A stretch of 64,000 nt of DNA from Crocinitomicaceae bacterium (GCA_023262855.1 JALQYQ010000038.1:1-64000); one strand, 5' to 3'; positions 7,698-17,975 are shown, counted from the first letter of the stretch. Made by a program: numbers and translations. Notes: a model not told the origin generated them from the sequence alone.

Positions 7698-10600
7698 ATG
7701 ATATTCAACGAAGACTCAAGAGTAAAGATTCCTACTATCCTTCATTTGATGAAGTTAGGTTATTCCTATCTTTCGCTTAAAGGCCTGAAATGGGATGAAA
7801 CAACGAATATCGTTACGGATGTTTTTGCTGAAAATATTCTACGTTTAAATCCTGATTTGAGTGAGAGTGATGTGAAACGTTTCTACGATGAAGTATCGCT
7901 TTGTTTGGAGAATGAAGATTTGGGGAAAGCATTCTATGAGAAACTGACTGATAAATCAGGAGTTCGTTTGATTGATTTCGAAGATTTTAATAACAATGCT
8001 TTCCATGTCGTTACTGAGTTTACGTGTAAAAAGGATGATGAAGAGTTTCGTCCAGACATCACTCTTCTGATTAATGGAATGCCTTTGGCATTTATTGAGG
8101 TAAAGAAACCAAACAATTTAGACGGAATACAAGCAGAACACAAGCGCATTCAAACGCGTTTTCAAAATAAGAAATTCAGAAAGTTTGTGAACATCACCCA
8201 ATTGATGGTTTTCTCAAACAACATGGAATACGATGATAGTTCTCCTCTACCGTTGGAAGGCGCATTTTATGCAACGGCATCCTATGCTAAACCAATTTTC
8301 AATTATTTCAGAGAAGAACAAGCGTTTGATTTGTCTTTGATTTTAAGTGATATCGATGACCTAGACGAAACAACAGTTTTGAAGGACAATAATTTGTTGA
8401 GCATCAAAAACTCTCCTGAGTTCATTACAAATAAGGACCCGAAGAATCCTACGAATCGTATTTGCACCTCGCTTTTTCAGCGTGATCGTTTAGCTTTTGT
8501 ATTGCAATATGGAATTGCGTATGTGAAGGAGAAACGCGGTTTGCAAAAACACATCATGCGTTATCCTCAATTGTTCGCTACAAAAGCAATTGAAACGAAA
8601 TTGGATGAAGGCGTAAAAAAAGGAATCATTTGGCACACACAAGGAAGCGGTAAAACAGCATTGACTTTCTACAATGTGAAATACTTGACGGATTACTTCC
8701 AAAAGAAAAGTGTTGTTCCGAAATTCTATTTCATTGTCGACCGATTAGACCTGTTGATTCAATCTGCGAGAGAATTCAAAAGCAGAGGTTTGGTGGTGCA
8801 TGAAATAAACTCTCGAGAAGAGTTTTCAAAAGACATAAAATCAACCAGTGTTATACATAATAATTCAGGTAAAGCCGAGATTACAGTTGTAAATATTCAG
8901 AAGTTTGCGGATGATCCAGATGTTGTTCGAAATACAGATTACAACTTGAATATTCAGCGCATTTATTTCCTAGATGAAGTGCATCGAAGTTACAATCCAA
9001 AAGGAAGTTTCTTAGCGAATTTGCATGAATCAGATGTGAACGCAATCAAAATTGGATTAACAGGAACTCCATTATTAGGAACGGATTATACCTCCAAATC
9101 ATTGTTTGGCGGGTACATTCATAAATACTATTACAATTCATCCATTGCCGACGGTTATACCTTGCGCTTGATTCGTGAAGAAATCGAAACTGAATACAAG
9201 ATGGACATGAAAAAAGCCTTGGAAGACATTAAAATTCTGCAAGGTGATGGAGAACGCAAAATCGTTTATGCGCATCCGAAGTTTGTGGAACCAATGTTGG
9301 ATTACATCGTTCAAGATTTCGAAAAAGCACGTATTTCGATGAATGACAATTCAATTGGTGGAATGGTCGTATGTGATTCTTCTGATCAAGCCAAACAATT
9401 GTTCGAAATTTTCCAACATAAATACGCAACTCTAATTGAAGAGGAAACAAGTTATGCAATGGCTGCTGAAGATCGCGCTAGTTATGGAGGATCGAAAGCT
9501 GCTGAAAGCAAAGTGAAATCTGCTGCGTTGATTTTACATGATATCGGCACAAAACAGGAAAGAAAGGATCAAGTAGAAGATTTTAAAGATGGGAAGATTG
9601 ACTTCTTGTTTGTTTACAATATGTTGTTGACTGGATTTGATGCCCCGCGTTTAAAGAAATTGTATGTTGGTCGTGTGATTAAAGCGCATAACCTCTTGCA
9701 AACCTTAACGCGTGTAAACAGAACCTACAAAGATTTCCGTTACGGATATGTGGTTGACTTCGCAGACATTCAAAAAGAATTCGACAAAACCAACCGCGAT
9801 TACTTCAATGAATTGCAGTCTGAATTAGGTGATGAAATGGAGCACTACTCCAACCTGTTTAAATCGCAAGAAGAAATCACTGCAGAAATACAGAATATTA
9901 AAGATGTCTTGTTCCATTTCGATACAAAGAATGCTGAAAATTTTTCTCAACAAATTTCGCAAATCAAAGACCGCGGCGAAGTACAACGTTTGGTAAAAGC
10001 GTTGAATGATGCGAAAAGTTTGTACAACTTGATTCGTCTTTCAGGAAACTACGAATTGTTGGACAAACTGGATTTCCACAAATTAACGGTGCTTTCCCGT
10101 GAAGCGAATAATCATTTAGCCTTAATCAATACGAAAGAAGCATTTGAAAACAATGTTGACACTTCTAACTTATTGAACATTGCCTTGGAAGATGTGCTTT
10201 TTGCCTTTGTAAAAGTGAAGGAAGAAGAAATGGTCCTTGCTGACCAGTTGAAAAACATTCTTCAAAAAACACGAGAAGCCTTGGGTGGTAATTTTGACCA
10301 AAAAGATCCACATTTTATTTCTTTGAAAGAAGAATTGGAGCGCTTATTCAAGAAGAAAAACTTGAACGAAGTCACCAAAGAAGAAATGGAAGCGAACATC
10401 AAGGCACTGAAAGATATTTATGATCAAGCAAAAGAATTGGAACGTAAAAACCAATTATTACGTGCGAAATACGATAACGATGAAAAATATGCGCGCTTGC
10501 ACAAACGTCTGATGGAAAAGAATCCGTTGACGGAAAGCGAGAGCAAATTATTCGAAGCATTGCAAGGATTGAAACAAGAAGTGGATAATCAACTACAGCA

Positions 10601-10772
10601 AAATTCACAGATTCTCGAAAACGAAAGTTATGTGGAACGCATGATTATGCGCTTTGTCTTGGAACAATTTAAAAACAAACAGAACATTCCAATGGATTTA
10701 GACGCATCCAAACGCGTGAATTCTATGGTAGTGAAAGAATATATGAACGAATTCTACGGAAGAGTAGCTTAA
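7698..10772 (+). CDS. hsdR: Type I restriction endonuclease, HsdR subunit
   Basis: A 1024-residue motor and nuclease subunit. Residues about 118-138 hold the PD-(D/E)XK nuclease core (RPDITLLINGMPLAFIEVKK). Near 313-322 is Walker A (HTQGSGKTAL), near 424 the DEVH box (FLDEVHRSY), then IGLTGTP, and LTRVNRTY near 675 as helicase motif VI. The C-terminal third is coiled-coil-like and charged, as expected for the segment that docks on the methylase core. With HsdM and HsdS it translocates DNA and cleaves when the site is unmethylated. Length is normal and all key motifs are intact. It is first of the hsdR-hsdM-hsdS unit, only 6 bp before hsdM. Confidence 0.97.
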   Translation: MIFNEDSRVKIPTILHLMKLGYSYLSLKGLKWDETTNIVTDVFAENILRLNPDLSESDVKRFYDEVSLCLENEDLGKAFYEKLTDKSGVRLIDFEDFNNNAFHVVTEFTCKKDDEEFRPDITLLINGMPLAFIEVKKPNNLDGIQAEHKRIQTRFQNKKFRKFVNITQLMVFSNNMEYDDSSPLPLEGAFYATASYAKPIFNYFREEQAFDLSLILSDIDDLDETTVLKDNNLLSIKNSPEFITNKDPKNPTNRICTSLFQRDRLAFVLQYGIAYVKEKRGLQKHIMRYPQLFATKAIETKLDEGVKKGIIWHTQGSGKTALTFYNVKYLTDYFQKKSVVPKFYFIVDRLDLLIQSAREFKSRGLVVHEINSREEFSKDIKSTSVIHNNSGKAEITVVNIQKFADDPDVVRNTDYNLNIQRIYFLDEVHRSYNPKGSFLANLHESDVNAIKIGLTGTPLLGTDYTSKSLFGGYIHKYYYNSSIADGYTLRLIREEIETEYKMDMKKALEDIKILQGDGERKIVYAHPKFVEPMLDYIVQDFEKARISMNDNSIGGMVVCDSSDQAKQLFEIFQHKYATLIEEETSYAMAAEDRASYGGSKAAESKVKSAALILHDIGTKQERKDQVEDFKDGKIDFLFVYNMLLTGFDAPRLKKLYVGRVIKAHNLLQTLTRVNRTYKDFRYGYVVDFADIQKEFDKTNRDYFNELQSELGDEMEHYSNLFKSQEEITAEIQNIKDVLFHFDTKNAENFSQQISQIKDRGEVQRLVKALNDAKSLYNLIRLSGNYELLDKLDFHKLTVLSREANNHLALINTKEAFENNVDTSNLLNIALEDVLFAFVKVKEEEMVLADQLKNILQKTREALGGNFDQKDPHFISLKEELERLFKKKNLNEVTKEEMEANIKALKDIYDQAKELERKNQLLRAKYDNDEKYARLHKRLMEKNPLTESESKLFEALQGLKQEVDNQLQQNSQILENESYVERMIMRFVLEQFKNKQNIPMDLDASKRVNSMVVKEYMNEFYGRVA

Positions 10773-10778
10773 GAAAAT

Positions 10779-12404
10779 ATGACAACAACAATACAATTCG
10801 AACGACAAACAAAAGCCCTGATTGACGACCTAAAAAGCGTCTGTGCGAATTACGGATTAGGAAACGATGGAAATGAATTTAAAATCATTACTCAAGTTTT
10901 CTTATACAAATTCTTGAATGACAAGTTTGCGCACGAAGTACAAAAAATCGATTCCAAATTAGCGAAAGCGGACAACTGGGAAGCTGAATTAAAAAAATAC
11001 TCCGCTGAAGAATTCGAAATGCTGACTTTACAATTGAGTGAAAGTACAGCGATTCTAAAACCGGAACAATTCATCTCTTCCCTATTCGAACGTCAAAACG
11101 AAGCGAAGTTTGCTGACTTATTCGACAATACTTTGTTGGATATTGCAAAAGAAAACAGTTCGTTATTCTCGGTTATTACCGAAGGTGGAGAAAAAATTAC
11201 CTTGTTCGAAAACATAAGTAAGTACGTAACCGATAAGCGTGATGAATTCTGCAAAGCCATCATAAATAAATTAATCAATTTCAGTTTTGAGCACATCTTT
11301 CATGAAAAGTTCGATTTCTATGCAACGATATTTGAATATTTAATAAAGGATTACAACACGAACAGTGGTGGTAAATATGCGGAATACTTTACACCGCATG
11401 CTGTAGCGAAAATTATGGCGCGTTGTCTTGTACAAGGCGATGTGAAAAATGCCATGTGTTACGATCCATCTGCTGGTTCTGGAACTTTATTGATGAACTT
11501 AGCGCACCAAATTGGCGAAGACAAGTGTACAATCTATTCACAAGACATTTCACAAAAGTCTTCGAACTTGTTGCGTTTGAATTTGATTCTGAACGATTTG
11601 GTGCATTCAATTCCGAACATTGTAAAGGGAAATACCATTTTAGACCCTTATCATAAGGATAAAAGTGGCAACTTACAGAAATTTGATTTCATTGTTTCCA
11701 ACCCGCCATTTAAATTGGATTTCTCCGATTACAGTGCTGATTTAGACACAAAAGAAAACCATGACCGCTTCTTTGCAGGAATTCCCAATATTCCGAAAGC
11801 GAAGAAAGATTCCATGGCGATTTACCTAATGTTCCTACAACACATTATGTTCTCGCTAAAAGAAAACGGAAAAGCAGCCATTGTGGTTCCAACTGGTTTT
11901 ATTACCGCTCAAAGTGGGATTGACCGCAAGATCCGTGAAAAAATGGTGGAAGCCAAAATGTTGGCAGGTGTGGTAAGTATGCCAAGTAACATCTTTGCAA
12001 CAACAGGTACGAACGTTTCGGTGATTTTCTTAGACAAGCAAAACAAGAGCGATGTGATCTTGATTGATGCTTCCAACTTAGGAACAACGGTTAAAGAAGG
12101 AAAAAATCAAAAAACCTTATTATCTGCTGAGGAAGAAGACAAAATCATTGACACTTTCAATAAAAAAGAAGCCATTGAAGATTTCTCAGTGGTGGTAAGC
12201 TACGATGACATTCAAGCAAAAAATTATTCTTTGAGTGCTGGGCAGTACTTCGAAGTAAAAATTGACTACGTGGACATTACGCACGAAGAGTTCACTTCAA
12301 AAATGAAAGGCATTGAGGACAACTTGAAAGGCTTGTTTGAGGAGTCGAAAGTATTGGAGAAAGAGATTGAGAATAATTTTAGATTATTGAACTATGAAGG
12401 TTAA
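10779..12404 (+). CDS. hsdM: Type I N6-adenine DNA methyltransferase, HsdM subunit
   Basis: A 541-residue protein. The N-terminal HsdM helical domain (residues 1-160) is followed by GGKYAEYFTPHAVAKIM, SAM-binding motif I DPSAGSGTLL near residue 228, and catalytic motif IV NPPF near 307, the signature of gamma-class N6-adenine methylases. It methylates the site chosen by HsdS and forms the M2S core of the restriction complex. The last 11 bases overlap hsdS, which indicates translational coupling. No truncation or lost motif is seen. Confidence 0.97.
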   Translation: MTTTIQFERQTKALIDDLKSVCANYGLGNDGNEFKIITQVFLYKFLNDKFAHEVQKIDSKLAKADNWEAELKKYSAEEFEMLTLQLSESTAILKPEQFISSLFERQNEAKFADLFDNTLLDIAKENSSLFSVITEGGEKITLFENISKYVTDKRDEFCKAIINKLINFSFEHIFHEKFDFYATIFEYLIKDYNTNSGGKYAEYFTPHAVAKIMARCLVQGDVKNAMCYDPSAGSGTLLMNLAHQIGEDKCTIYSQDISQKSSNLLRLNLILNDLVHSIPNIVKGNTILDPYHKDKSGNLQKFDFIVSNPPFKLDFSDYSADLDTKENHDRFFAGIPNIPKAKKDSMAIYLMFLQHIMFSLKENGKAAIVVPTGFITAQSGIDRKIREKMVEAKMLAGVVSMPSNIFATTGTNVSVIFLDKQNKSDVILIDASNLGTTVKEGKNQKTLLSAEEEDKIIDTFNKKEAIEDFSVVVSYDDIQAKNYSLSAGQYFEVKIDYVDITHEEFTSKMKGIEDNLKGLFEESKVLEKEIENNFRLLNYEG

Positions 12405-13770
12405 ACCGTTAGGCGAGTTTGATATTTATATCAATGATGGAAATTATGGGAATATTTATCCAGAGAAAGAACTGTTTACTAATGAAGGAATACCTTTCAT
12501 TTCGGCATCTGATTTTAATGGAAGGACTTTTAATTATGAAGGCATCAAATTTATTAGCGAAGAACTTCATTTTAATATCCTAAAAAAAGGTCATTTAAAA
12601 GTTAATGATATTGTAATTGTTGTGAGAGGTAACGGTATCGGAAAAGTAGGCTTCTTTGAAGATGAAATCGGTGAATGTAATATGAATGCCCAATTAGCAT
12701 TTATAAGAACAAATCCAAACCAACTTAATCCTTTATATCTCTACTATTTAATGAGTAGTCAAAATTATTTAGAATTAATTCAGCGTTTTGGAACAGGATC
12801 TGCCCAACCTCAATTACCCATTAATAGATTGAAAATGGTTCCCATTATTGAGAAAGATATTCAAACTCAATTCCAAATCGCAAAAATCCTTTCAGACCTC
12901 GACGCTAAAATCGAACTCAACAATAAGATCAACGCGGAGTTAGAAGCGATGGCCAAACTCATTTACGATTATTGGTTTGTGCAGTTTGATTTCCCCATCT
13001 CTGCAGAACAAGCTGCTTCGATGGGCAAACCTAAATTAGAAGGTAAGCCGTATAAAAGTTCAGGCGGTAAGATGGTTTGGAACGATGAATTGAAGCGAGA
13101 AGTGCCTGAGGGATGGGAGGTTGGAATATTAGATAAAATCGCAGACTTAATTAGGGGGGTATCTTATGGTAAAGATGATATCAAATCAAAAGATGAAAGT
13201 AATACTATACCAATACTAAGAGCAACTAATATTTCCGGAAATAAGATAGATTTAAATCAAATGGTATATGTCCCTACCGAATTTATTAGTGAAAATCAAA
13301 TTCTCAATAAGTTTGATGTTTTAATAACTATGTCAAGTGGAAGTATCGACCATATTGGTAAGAATGGTTTCTACTATTTTGATGAAAAAGTCGCATTTGG
13401 AGCCTTTTGCGCAAAGCTTGTTTCTAAAAAAGACTTTAGATATTATTTGTATTCATATGCTCAATCTGATTTTATGTTTCAAACAATTAAGAATGAATGT
13501 TTGGGAACTAACATTAATAACTTGAATGGAGGAATAGTTAAAAGTTTCAAAATTGTAATTCCTAGTCAAAAACTGATTCGACTTTTCAATCAGCGCGTTG
13601 ATTCACTATTTCAAAAAATTTCAAACAATACTAATGAAAACCAAAAACTCGCCGAACTCCGCGATTGGTTGTTACCGATGTTGATGAATGGGCAGGTGAA
13701 GGTTGACAAACTCAGTGACCATGACGAAACGTTAAATATGGCCGCCGAGGAACGAGAGAAATATAGATAA
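12394..13770 (+). CDS. hsdS: Type I restriction specificity subunit HsdS
   Basis: A 458-residue protein with the usual two target-recognition domains. TRD1 covers about residues 1-150, followed by a conserved helical spacer (ILSDLDAKIELNNKINAELE and YDYWFVQFDFP). TRD2 covers about 240-410, and the second helix (ENQKLAELRDWLLPMLMNGQ) closes the protein. The TRDs are richer in A+T than the spacers, consistent with domain exchange. It gives sequence specificity to both methylation and cleavage; the recognised site cannot be predicted from sequence. A 20-residue polar tail (ending MAAEEREKYR) follows the usual end. Confidence 0.95.
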   Translation: MKVKPLGEFDIYINDGNYGNIYPEKELFTNEGIPFISASDFNGRTFNYEGIKFISEELHFNILKKGHLKVNDIVIVVRGNGIGKVGFFEDEIGECNMNAQLAFIRTNPNQLNPLYLYYLMSSQNYLELIQRFGTGSAQPQLPINRLKMVPIIEKDIQTQFQIAKILSDLDAKIELNNKINAELEAMAKLIYDYWFVQFDFPISAEQAASMGKPKLEGKPYKSSGGKMVWNDELKREVPEGWEVGILDKIADLIRGVSYGKDDIKSKDESNTIPILRATNISGNKIDLNQMVYVPTEFISENQILNKFDVLITMSSGSIDHIGKNGFYYFDEKVAFGAFCAKLVSKKDFRYYLYSYAQSDFMFQTIKNECLGTNINNLNGGIVKSFKIVIPSQKLIRLFNQRVDSLFQKISNNTNENQKLAELRDWLLPMLMNGQVKVDKLSDHDETLNMAAEEREKYR

Positions 13771-13815
13771 GATTAAGATTGAAACCACGAAATGATAATA
13801 TGAAACCGCCTACGA

Positions 13816-14172
13816 ATGGAACTTAAAGAATTTATAAAAGAAACGCTTGTGCAAATCTCCATGGGAGTTTTAGAAGCACAAAATGAATTGAAAGACACAG
13901 GATGCATTATAAATCCTTTAGGTTTTCAAACTTCAAGTGGAAATCCAATTATTAAAAATGGTGTTTCAAACGATTATCGGCTTATTCAACAAATTAAAAT
14001 GAGTGTAGCCGTTAATGTTACTGAGCAATCAGGTTCTAAACAAGGAATCGGAATTGTTGCATCAATAATCCAGGCAGGTTCAAATCAAGCACAAGAAGAC
14101 ATTAACAGCAAAACCAATCGTATCGAATTTGAAATTCCGATATCATTACCAGTGATGAATCAGAAGAAATGA
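13816..14172 (+). CDS. Small trypco2-like protein
   Basis: A 118-residue protein with an N-terminal helix (ELKEFIKETLVQISMGVLEA), a Gly/Asn-rich middle, then two beta strands (IKMSVAVNVTEQSG and NRIEFEIPISLP) around a GIGIVASIIQAG segment. This layout resembles the trypsin-co-occurring (trypco2) domain, a small module found beside proteases and nucleases in conflict systems. The match is by eye and tentative. It is 45 bp after hsdS and 19 bp before the next gene, so it could be transcribed with either. No enzymatic residues are evident. Confidence 0.65.
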   Translation: MELKEFIKETLVQISMGVLEAQNELKDTGCIINPLGFQTSSGNPIIKNGVSNDYRLIQQIKMSVAVNVTEQSGSKQGIGIVASIIQAGSNQAQEDINSKTNRIEFEIPISLPVMNQKK

Positions 14173-14191
14173 AACTGTATTAATTTTAAAC

Positions 14192-14725
14192 ATGCCAAAT
14201 TACCTTCACAACGACTCAAGAATCAAAATTGTAAAAAAATTGATTTCACCTTTTACTGAATTATTAAATGAATACATAAAAGAGGATGGAGAATTATGGG
14301 ATGCATATTATGCGGATGACTGTGAACACTTAGTTGGAACGGTTTTTATAATACTTCAGAATTACATAAACAGTACAATTAATGACTTTTATCCCAAGGA
14401 AAAAAACTTATACTTGTTTTACAGCGATGATAAAAAAGTTGAATTATCAAATACCTCTCAAATTGAATTAATCATTGCTACCGCCAACTTCTATAAACAT
14501 AGGGACCAACCCGGAAAATTAATTCATTATACAACAAATCCTTTTGAAAACGTAGGAATCAAATATAAAGAAGTTATTGGTGATTCATTTTACAATTTAC
14601 TTGGTGCTAACTCACCGGTTTTTTCTGCATTAAACTTGTTAACAGTAAACTGGGACTTAAATGATTTAATTGAAATCATTATTAAATGGAGAGAGTCACT
14701 AATAGTAAAAAAGTTAAAACCATAA
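14192..14725 (+). CDS. Unknown protein in the defence island
   Basis: A 177-residue, acidic, mostly helical protein that I do not recognise. Notable is a conserved-looking NFYKHRDQPGKLIHY segment (about residues 99-113), reminiscent of the aromatic-KH motifs in small helical island proteins, but no formal family is claimed. It begins with ATG 19 bp after the trypco2-like gene, and 86 bp separate it from the RT-nitrilase gene. Strong A+T bias, like the genes that follow, suggests they arrived together. Confidence 0.65.
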   Translation: MPNYLHNDSRIKIVKKLISPFTELLNEYIKEDGELWDAYYADDCEHLVGTVFIILQNYINSTINDFYPKEKNLYLFYSDDKKVELSNTSQIELIIATANFYKHRDQPGKLIHYTTNPFENVGIKYKEVIGDSFYNLLGANSPVFSALNLLTVNWDLNDLIEIIIKWRESLIVKKLKP

Positions 14726-14811
14726 ATATCTATAATGCTAAAACTAGGGTAAGATTAGAATCATTTCAGTGAAAAATTAATTAAAAAGAATATATAAAAA
14801 TATAAAAAGCT

Positions 14812-17784
14812 ATGAATATTACTTTTGAAGATTTATTGTTAGCATATCAAAAAGTTAAGGTGGATATTTTTTATGAAAGAAATAATAATGATCTTATTTC
14901 TTTTGAAGAATTTGAATCAAATTTAGTTGACAATCTTAACGAAATTCTTAAAAATATAAACGATAACAATATTGATTATTTCTTAGAAAATGAAATTATT
15001 GGAAAGTATTCGATTTCATTGAAAAAATTAGACTTTGATACAATTGAAAATTCTCAATTCTACACTGACGAAATAGAAAAATTTGAAAATTCAAACTTAA
15101 AAGATATAGATTGTCGTTACGTAGGGAAAAATTCTGTGACATTCCATGTTATCAGTTCGCTTTGGATAAACAAAATTGGTATCAATTTAGAATCTGAAAT
15201 ACATAATTGCAGTTACGGTTGTAGATTGAATCTTGAAAATAAGGAAACAATGGACAACACAAAATCCGAATATCCACAACAAGGAAATTTTAAACCTTAT
15301 GCTCAATTATATGGTAAATGGCAAAGGGATCATTTAAACGCAACAAAAATGGCACTTTCAGAAGGTAAAAATGTTGTGGTTTTTGCAACAGATTTTAAAA
15401 GCTTTTACCATTCTATTCCTGCTGAATTTATTGAACATTACTACAATGAAAATAAAAAAGACAATAAGTTCGATGATTTGAACAAATTGTTGTTTCTCAT
15501 GATTTCTAAATGGAATGAAATTAATAAAGAAGAAATTAAAAACTTAGAATTTTCAATCATTAATAATACAATTGGTCTGCCTATTGGAATTTCTGCTTCA
15601 AAAGTTATTGCCAATTTAGTACTTAAGTCATTTGATGAAGAAATATTAAAAAATGTCAGGCCAATTTTTTACGGTCGATATGTGGATGATATTTTACTTG
15701 TATTAGAAAATACAAATCATATCAAATCAGTAAAAGATATATGGAAATTGTTAAATAAGAACATCGTGGATTTTGAATTCGACCACACTGAAAATTTCAA
15801 AGGACAATATTATTTAAAGCATCTAATTTTTGATAAACTTTATATAAATGAACAAAAAACTAAAATTTTCCTTTTGTCAAAAAATTCTGGAGTAACAATA
15901 ATTGATAAACTTAAAAAATCAATGAATGAAAACTCAAGTGAATGGAGAATGATGCCTGATGCTGAAGATGATTTAGATAATTTAAACGAGGAAATAGTTT
16001 CAAGCAGTAAAAACAATGATGATAGCATCAAGAATTTCTCACATTTTGATGGAATTAGTGTTCAACGGTTTAAATTTTCGGTTCGCTTAAGAAACTTTGA
16101 AAGTTTGGTAAGAAATACTGAACGTAAAGTTTGGTCAAAAAGTTTAGATACTTTCTTTGATACTGTTATTGAATTTGTAATAACACCTCAAAACTTTAAC
16201 AAGTATATAAAATATTATCCAAGATTGTTTGGCTTATGTGTGTTTGCAAACAAAGATGACAAATTCAAAGAATTGTACATTCGATATAATCAATGTTGGG
16301 AAATAATTAAAAAACAATTTAGGAATTCAGAAAAGTATAACGAGAAAAAATACAATTGTATTTATGAATACTATCTTTTGTTGATTAATGAGAACATTTA
16401 TTGCTCTATTAATTTCAATCAAACTCAGAAGGATTATCATTGGTTAGAACCATTTAAAATATGTTCATCAATTACAGTTTTGTTCAAAAAATCTTCTCAA
16501 TTATTTTATTGTGACTTTCATAGAACTCCTCTCAAAATAATCTTCTTTGAAGAACAATTCAAAAATAGAATATATAGCCTTAATAAATTAAGTGTAACAA
16601 AAAGTTCGAAGTATTTTAAAATTTTACCAATTAAAGAAATTGATTTACTAATAAAAAAAACAAAAGTTAAAAAAATCAAAGCTTTACAAATTGCTTTGTC
16701 AATCAGAAAGCTGTCTATTTTGGAAATTTCTATGATTATTAATTTCTATGAATCAAAAAAAGATTTCAAAGAATTCTATCAAATAATTAATGCTTTAGGA
16801 TACAAGATAAATCCGATAAAAGATGAAACTATTCCAACTAAAAAAAATATAACTGATCGACACATAACAATAGATTTAGCATCGTCATTTGAAAGGAATC
16901 CGAACTTATTATTAACGAATTTAAAAACCTCTGACAAAAGTTGGGAAGCTGTTGTTAGAGATGATAATTATGAGCCAGACGATGAAAGAGAAATTAAATT
17001 AAATCGTTTAATTAATGAAATATTGAGAACACCCGCCGAAATTGATTTTGTAGTTTTTCCAGAATTGTCAATTCCTAGGCAAAGAATAATTGAAATCGCT
17101 GAAAAACTAAAAAATAGAGGAATTTCAATAATTGCAGGCCTTGAATATGATAAATTGACCAAGCAAGAATCTGGAGTAGAAAATAAAACTCCGAACATGG
17201 TAGTAAATCAGATAATTTACATTTTGACAAAAAATGAAAATGGATTCAATAGTCAAATTTCAATTGTGCAGGATAAAATTATCCCTGCCTTTCATGAAGA
17301 AATTGAATTGTATCGAATAGGAGGTAAAAAACTAACCTTCCATTCTAAAAATAAATTTATTATTAAACATAAAGGATTAACATTTAGCGGACTAATATGC
17401 AATGACCTTCTTAATATTGACAACAGGCAGCCACTAAGAGGAGAAATAGATTTATTGTTTGTTGTTGAATGGAATAGAGATGTTGATATGTACAATCATA
17501 TTGTATCTTCAACATCAAATGATTTACATTGCTTTGTGGCTCAAGTGAACAATCGCTCCTATGGATACACTTTATTAAGAGGGCCATATAGGGAGAGTTT
17601 CAAAAGAGATGTTGCTATGATAAAAGGTGGAGAATTAGACAACTTTGTTTTAGTTAAGGTGGAGGCAGATGAATTAAGAGAATTCCAACGTGATTTCAGA
17701 TCACCTGATGGCCCTTTCAAACCAGTTCCAACAGGATTTAAAATGAGTGAATTGAGGAGAGAAACTAGAATAACCAAGAAATAA
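14812..17784 (+). CDS. Reverse transcriptase-nitrilase fusion (DRT type 1 / UG1)
   Basis: A 990-residue two-domain protein. The RT domain (about residues 110-360) has motif A FATDFKSF with Asp194, motif B GLPIGISASK (from Gly255), and motif C YVDD at 290-293, followed by INEQKTKIFLL as the motif D region. A helical region (about 400-680) separates it from a carbon-nitrogen hydrolase domain (about 685-960) with an intact triad: Glu751 in FPEL, Lys822 in QDKIIP and Cys863 in LICND. RT plus C-terminal nitrilase is the architecture of defence-associated RT type 1 (unknown group 1), reported to protect against phages. Neither retron msr/msd nor a DGR template/variable repeat is visible. The gene has its own 86-bp leader. 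Its product and the nitrilase substrate are unknown. Confidence 0.93.
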   Translation: MNITFEDLLLAYQKVKVDIFYERNNNDLISFEEFESNLVDNLNEILKNINDNNIDYFLENEIIGKYSISLKKLDFDTIENSQFYTDEIEKFENSNLKDIDCRYVGKNSVTFHVISSLWINKIGINLESEIHNCSYGCRLNLENKETMDNTKSEYPQQGNFKPYAQLYGKWQRDHLNATKMALSEGKNVVVFATDFKSFYHSIPAEFIEHYYNENKKDNKFDDLNKLLFLMISKWNEINKEEIKNLEFSIINNTIGLPIGISASKVIANLVLKSFDEEILKNVRPIFYGRYVDDILLVLENTNHIKSVKDIWKLLNKNIVDFEFDHTENFKGQYYLKHLIFDKLYINEQKTKIFLLSKNSGVTIIDKLKKSMNENSSEWRMMPDAEDDLDNLNEEIVSSSKNNDDSIKNFSHFDGISVQRFKFSVRLRNFESLVRNTERKVWSKSLDTFFDTVIEFVITPQNFNKYIKYYPRLFGLCVFANKDDKFKELYIRYNQCWEIIKKQFRNSEKYNEKKYNCIYEYYLLLINENIYCSINFNQTQKDYHWLEPFKICSSITVLFKKSSQLFYCDFHRTPLKIIFFEEQFKNRIYSLNKLSVTKSSKYFKILPIKEIDLLIKKTKVKKIKALQIALSIRKLSILEISMIINFYESKKDFKEFYQIINALGYKINPIKDETIPTKKNITDRHITIDLASSFERNPNLLLTNLKTSDKSWEAVVRDDNYEPDDEREIKLNRLINEILRTPAEIDFVVFPELSIPRQRIIEIAEKLKNRGISIIAGLEYDKLTKQESGVENKTPNMVVNQIIYILTKNENGFNSQISIVQDKIIPAFHEEIELYRIGGKKLTFHSKNKFIIKHKGLTFSGLICNDLLNIDNRQPLRGEIDLLFVVEWNRDVDMYNHIVSSTSNDLHCFVAQVNNRSYGYTLLRGPYRESFKRDVAMIKGGELDNFVLVKVEADELREFQRDFRSPDGPFKPVPTGFKMSELRRETRITKK

Positions 17785-17975
17785 AAAGTTGTACTTCTAT
17801 CTAATCCAAAATTAATACGGTAACACTGAAAAATCAAATATTCTAAAAAGTAATTACGAATTTTTCAAAAAAATAAAAAACATATATAGAAATAATGATT
17901 TAATTGACATTCTGAGTTTTAAACAGTTTGACTTGCTTTTATGAAAAATTTACTAGCTTTAATTAAAAAAGTGAA
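17785..17975 (+). other. Interval between RT-nitrilase and GGCT-HEPN genes
   Basis: 191 bp, very A+T-rich. No strong hairpin or terminator is seen. A start-less frame ending at the TGA at 17942-17944 reads plausibly for about 43 residues (contains KNIYRNNDLIDILSFKQF). It could be a gene remnant, or the interval may hold a promoter or a non-coding RNA used by the neighbouring RT. Sequence alone does not decide. Confidence 0.3.

Noticed and set aside
14812..17784. Retron, group II intron or diversity-generating RT
   Set aside because: No msr/msd-like inverted repeats, no maturase or intron ends, and no template/variable repeat pair seen; the C-terminal nitrilase fits DRT1.
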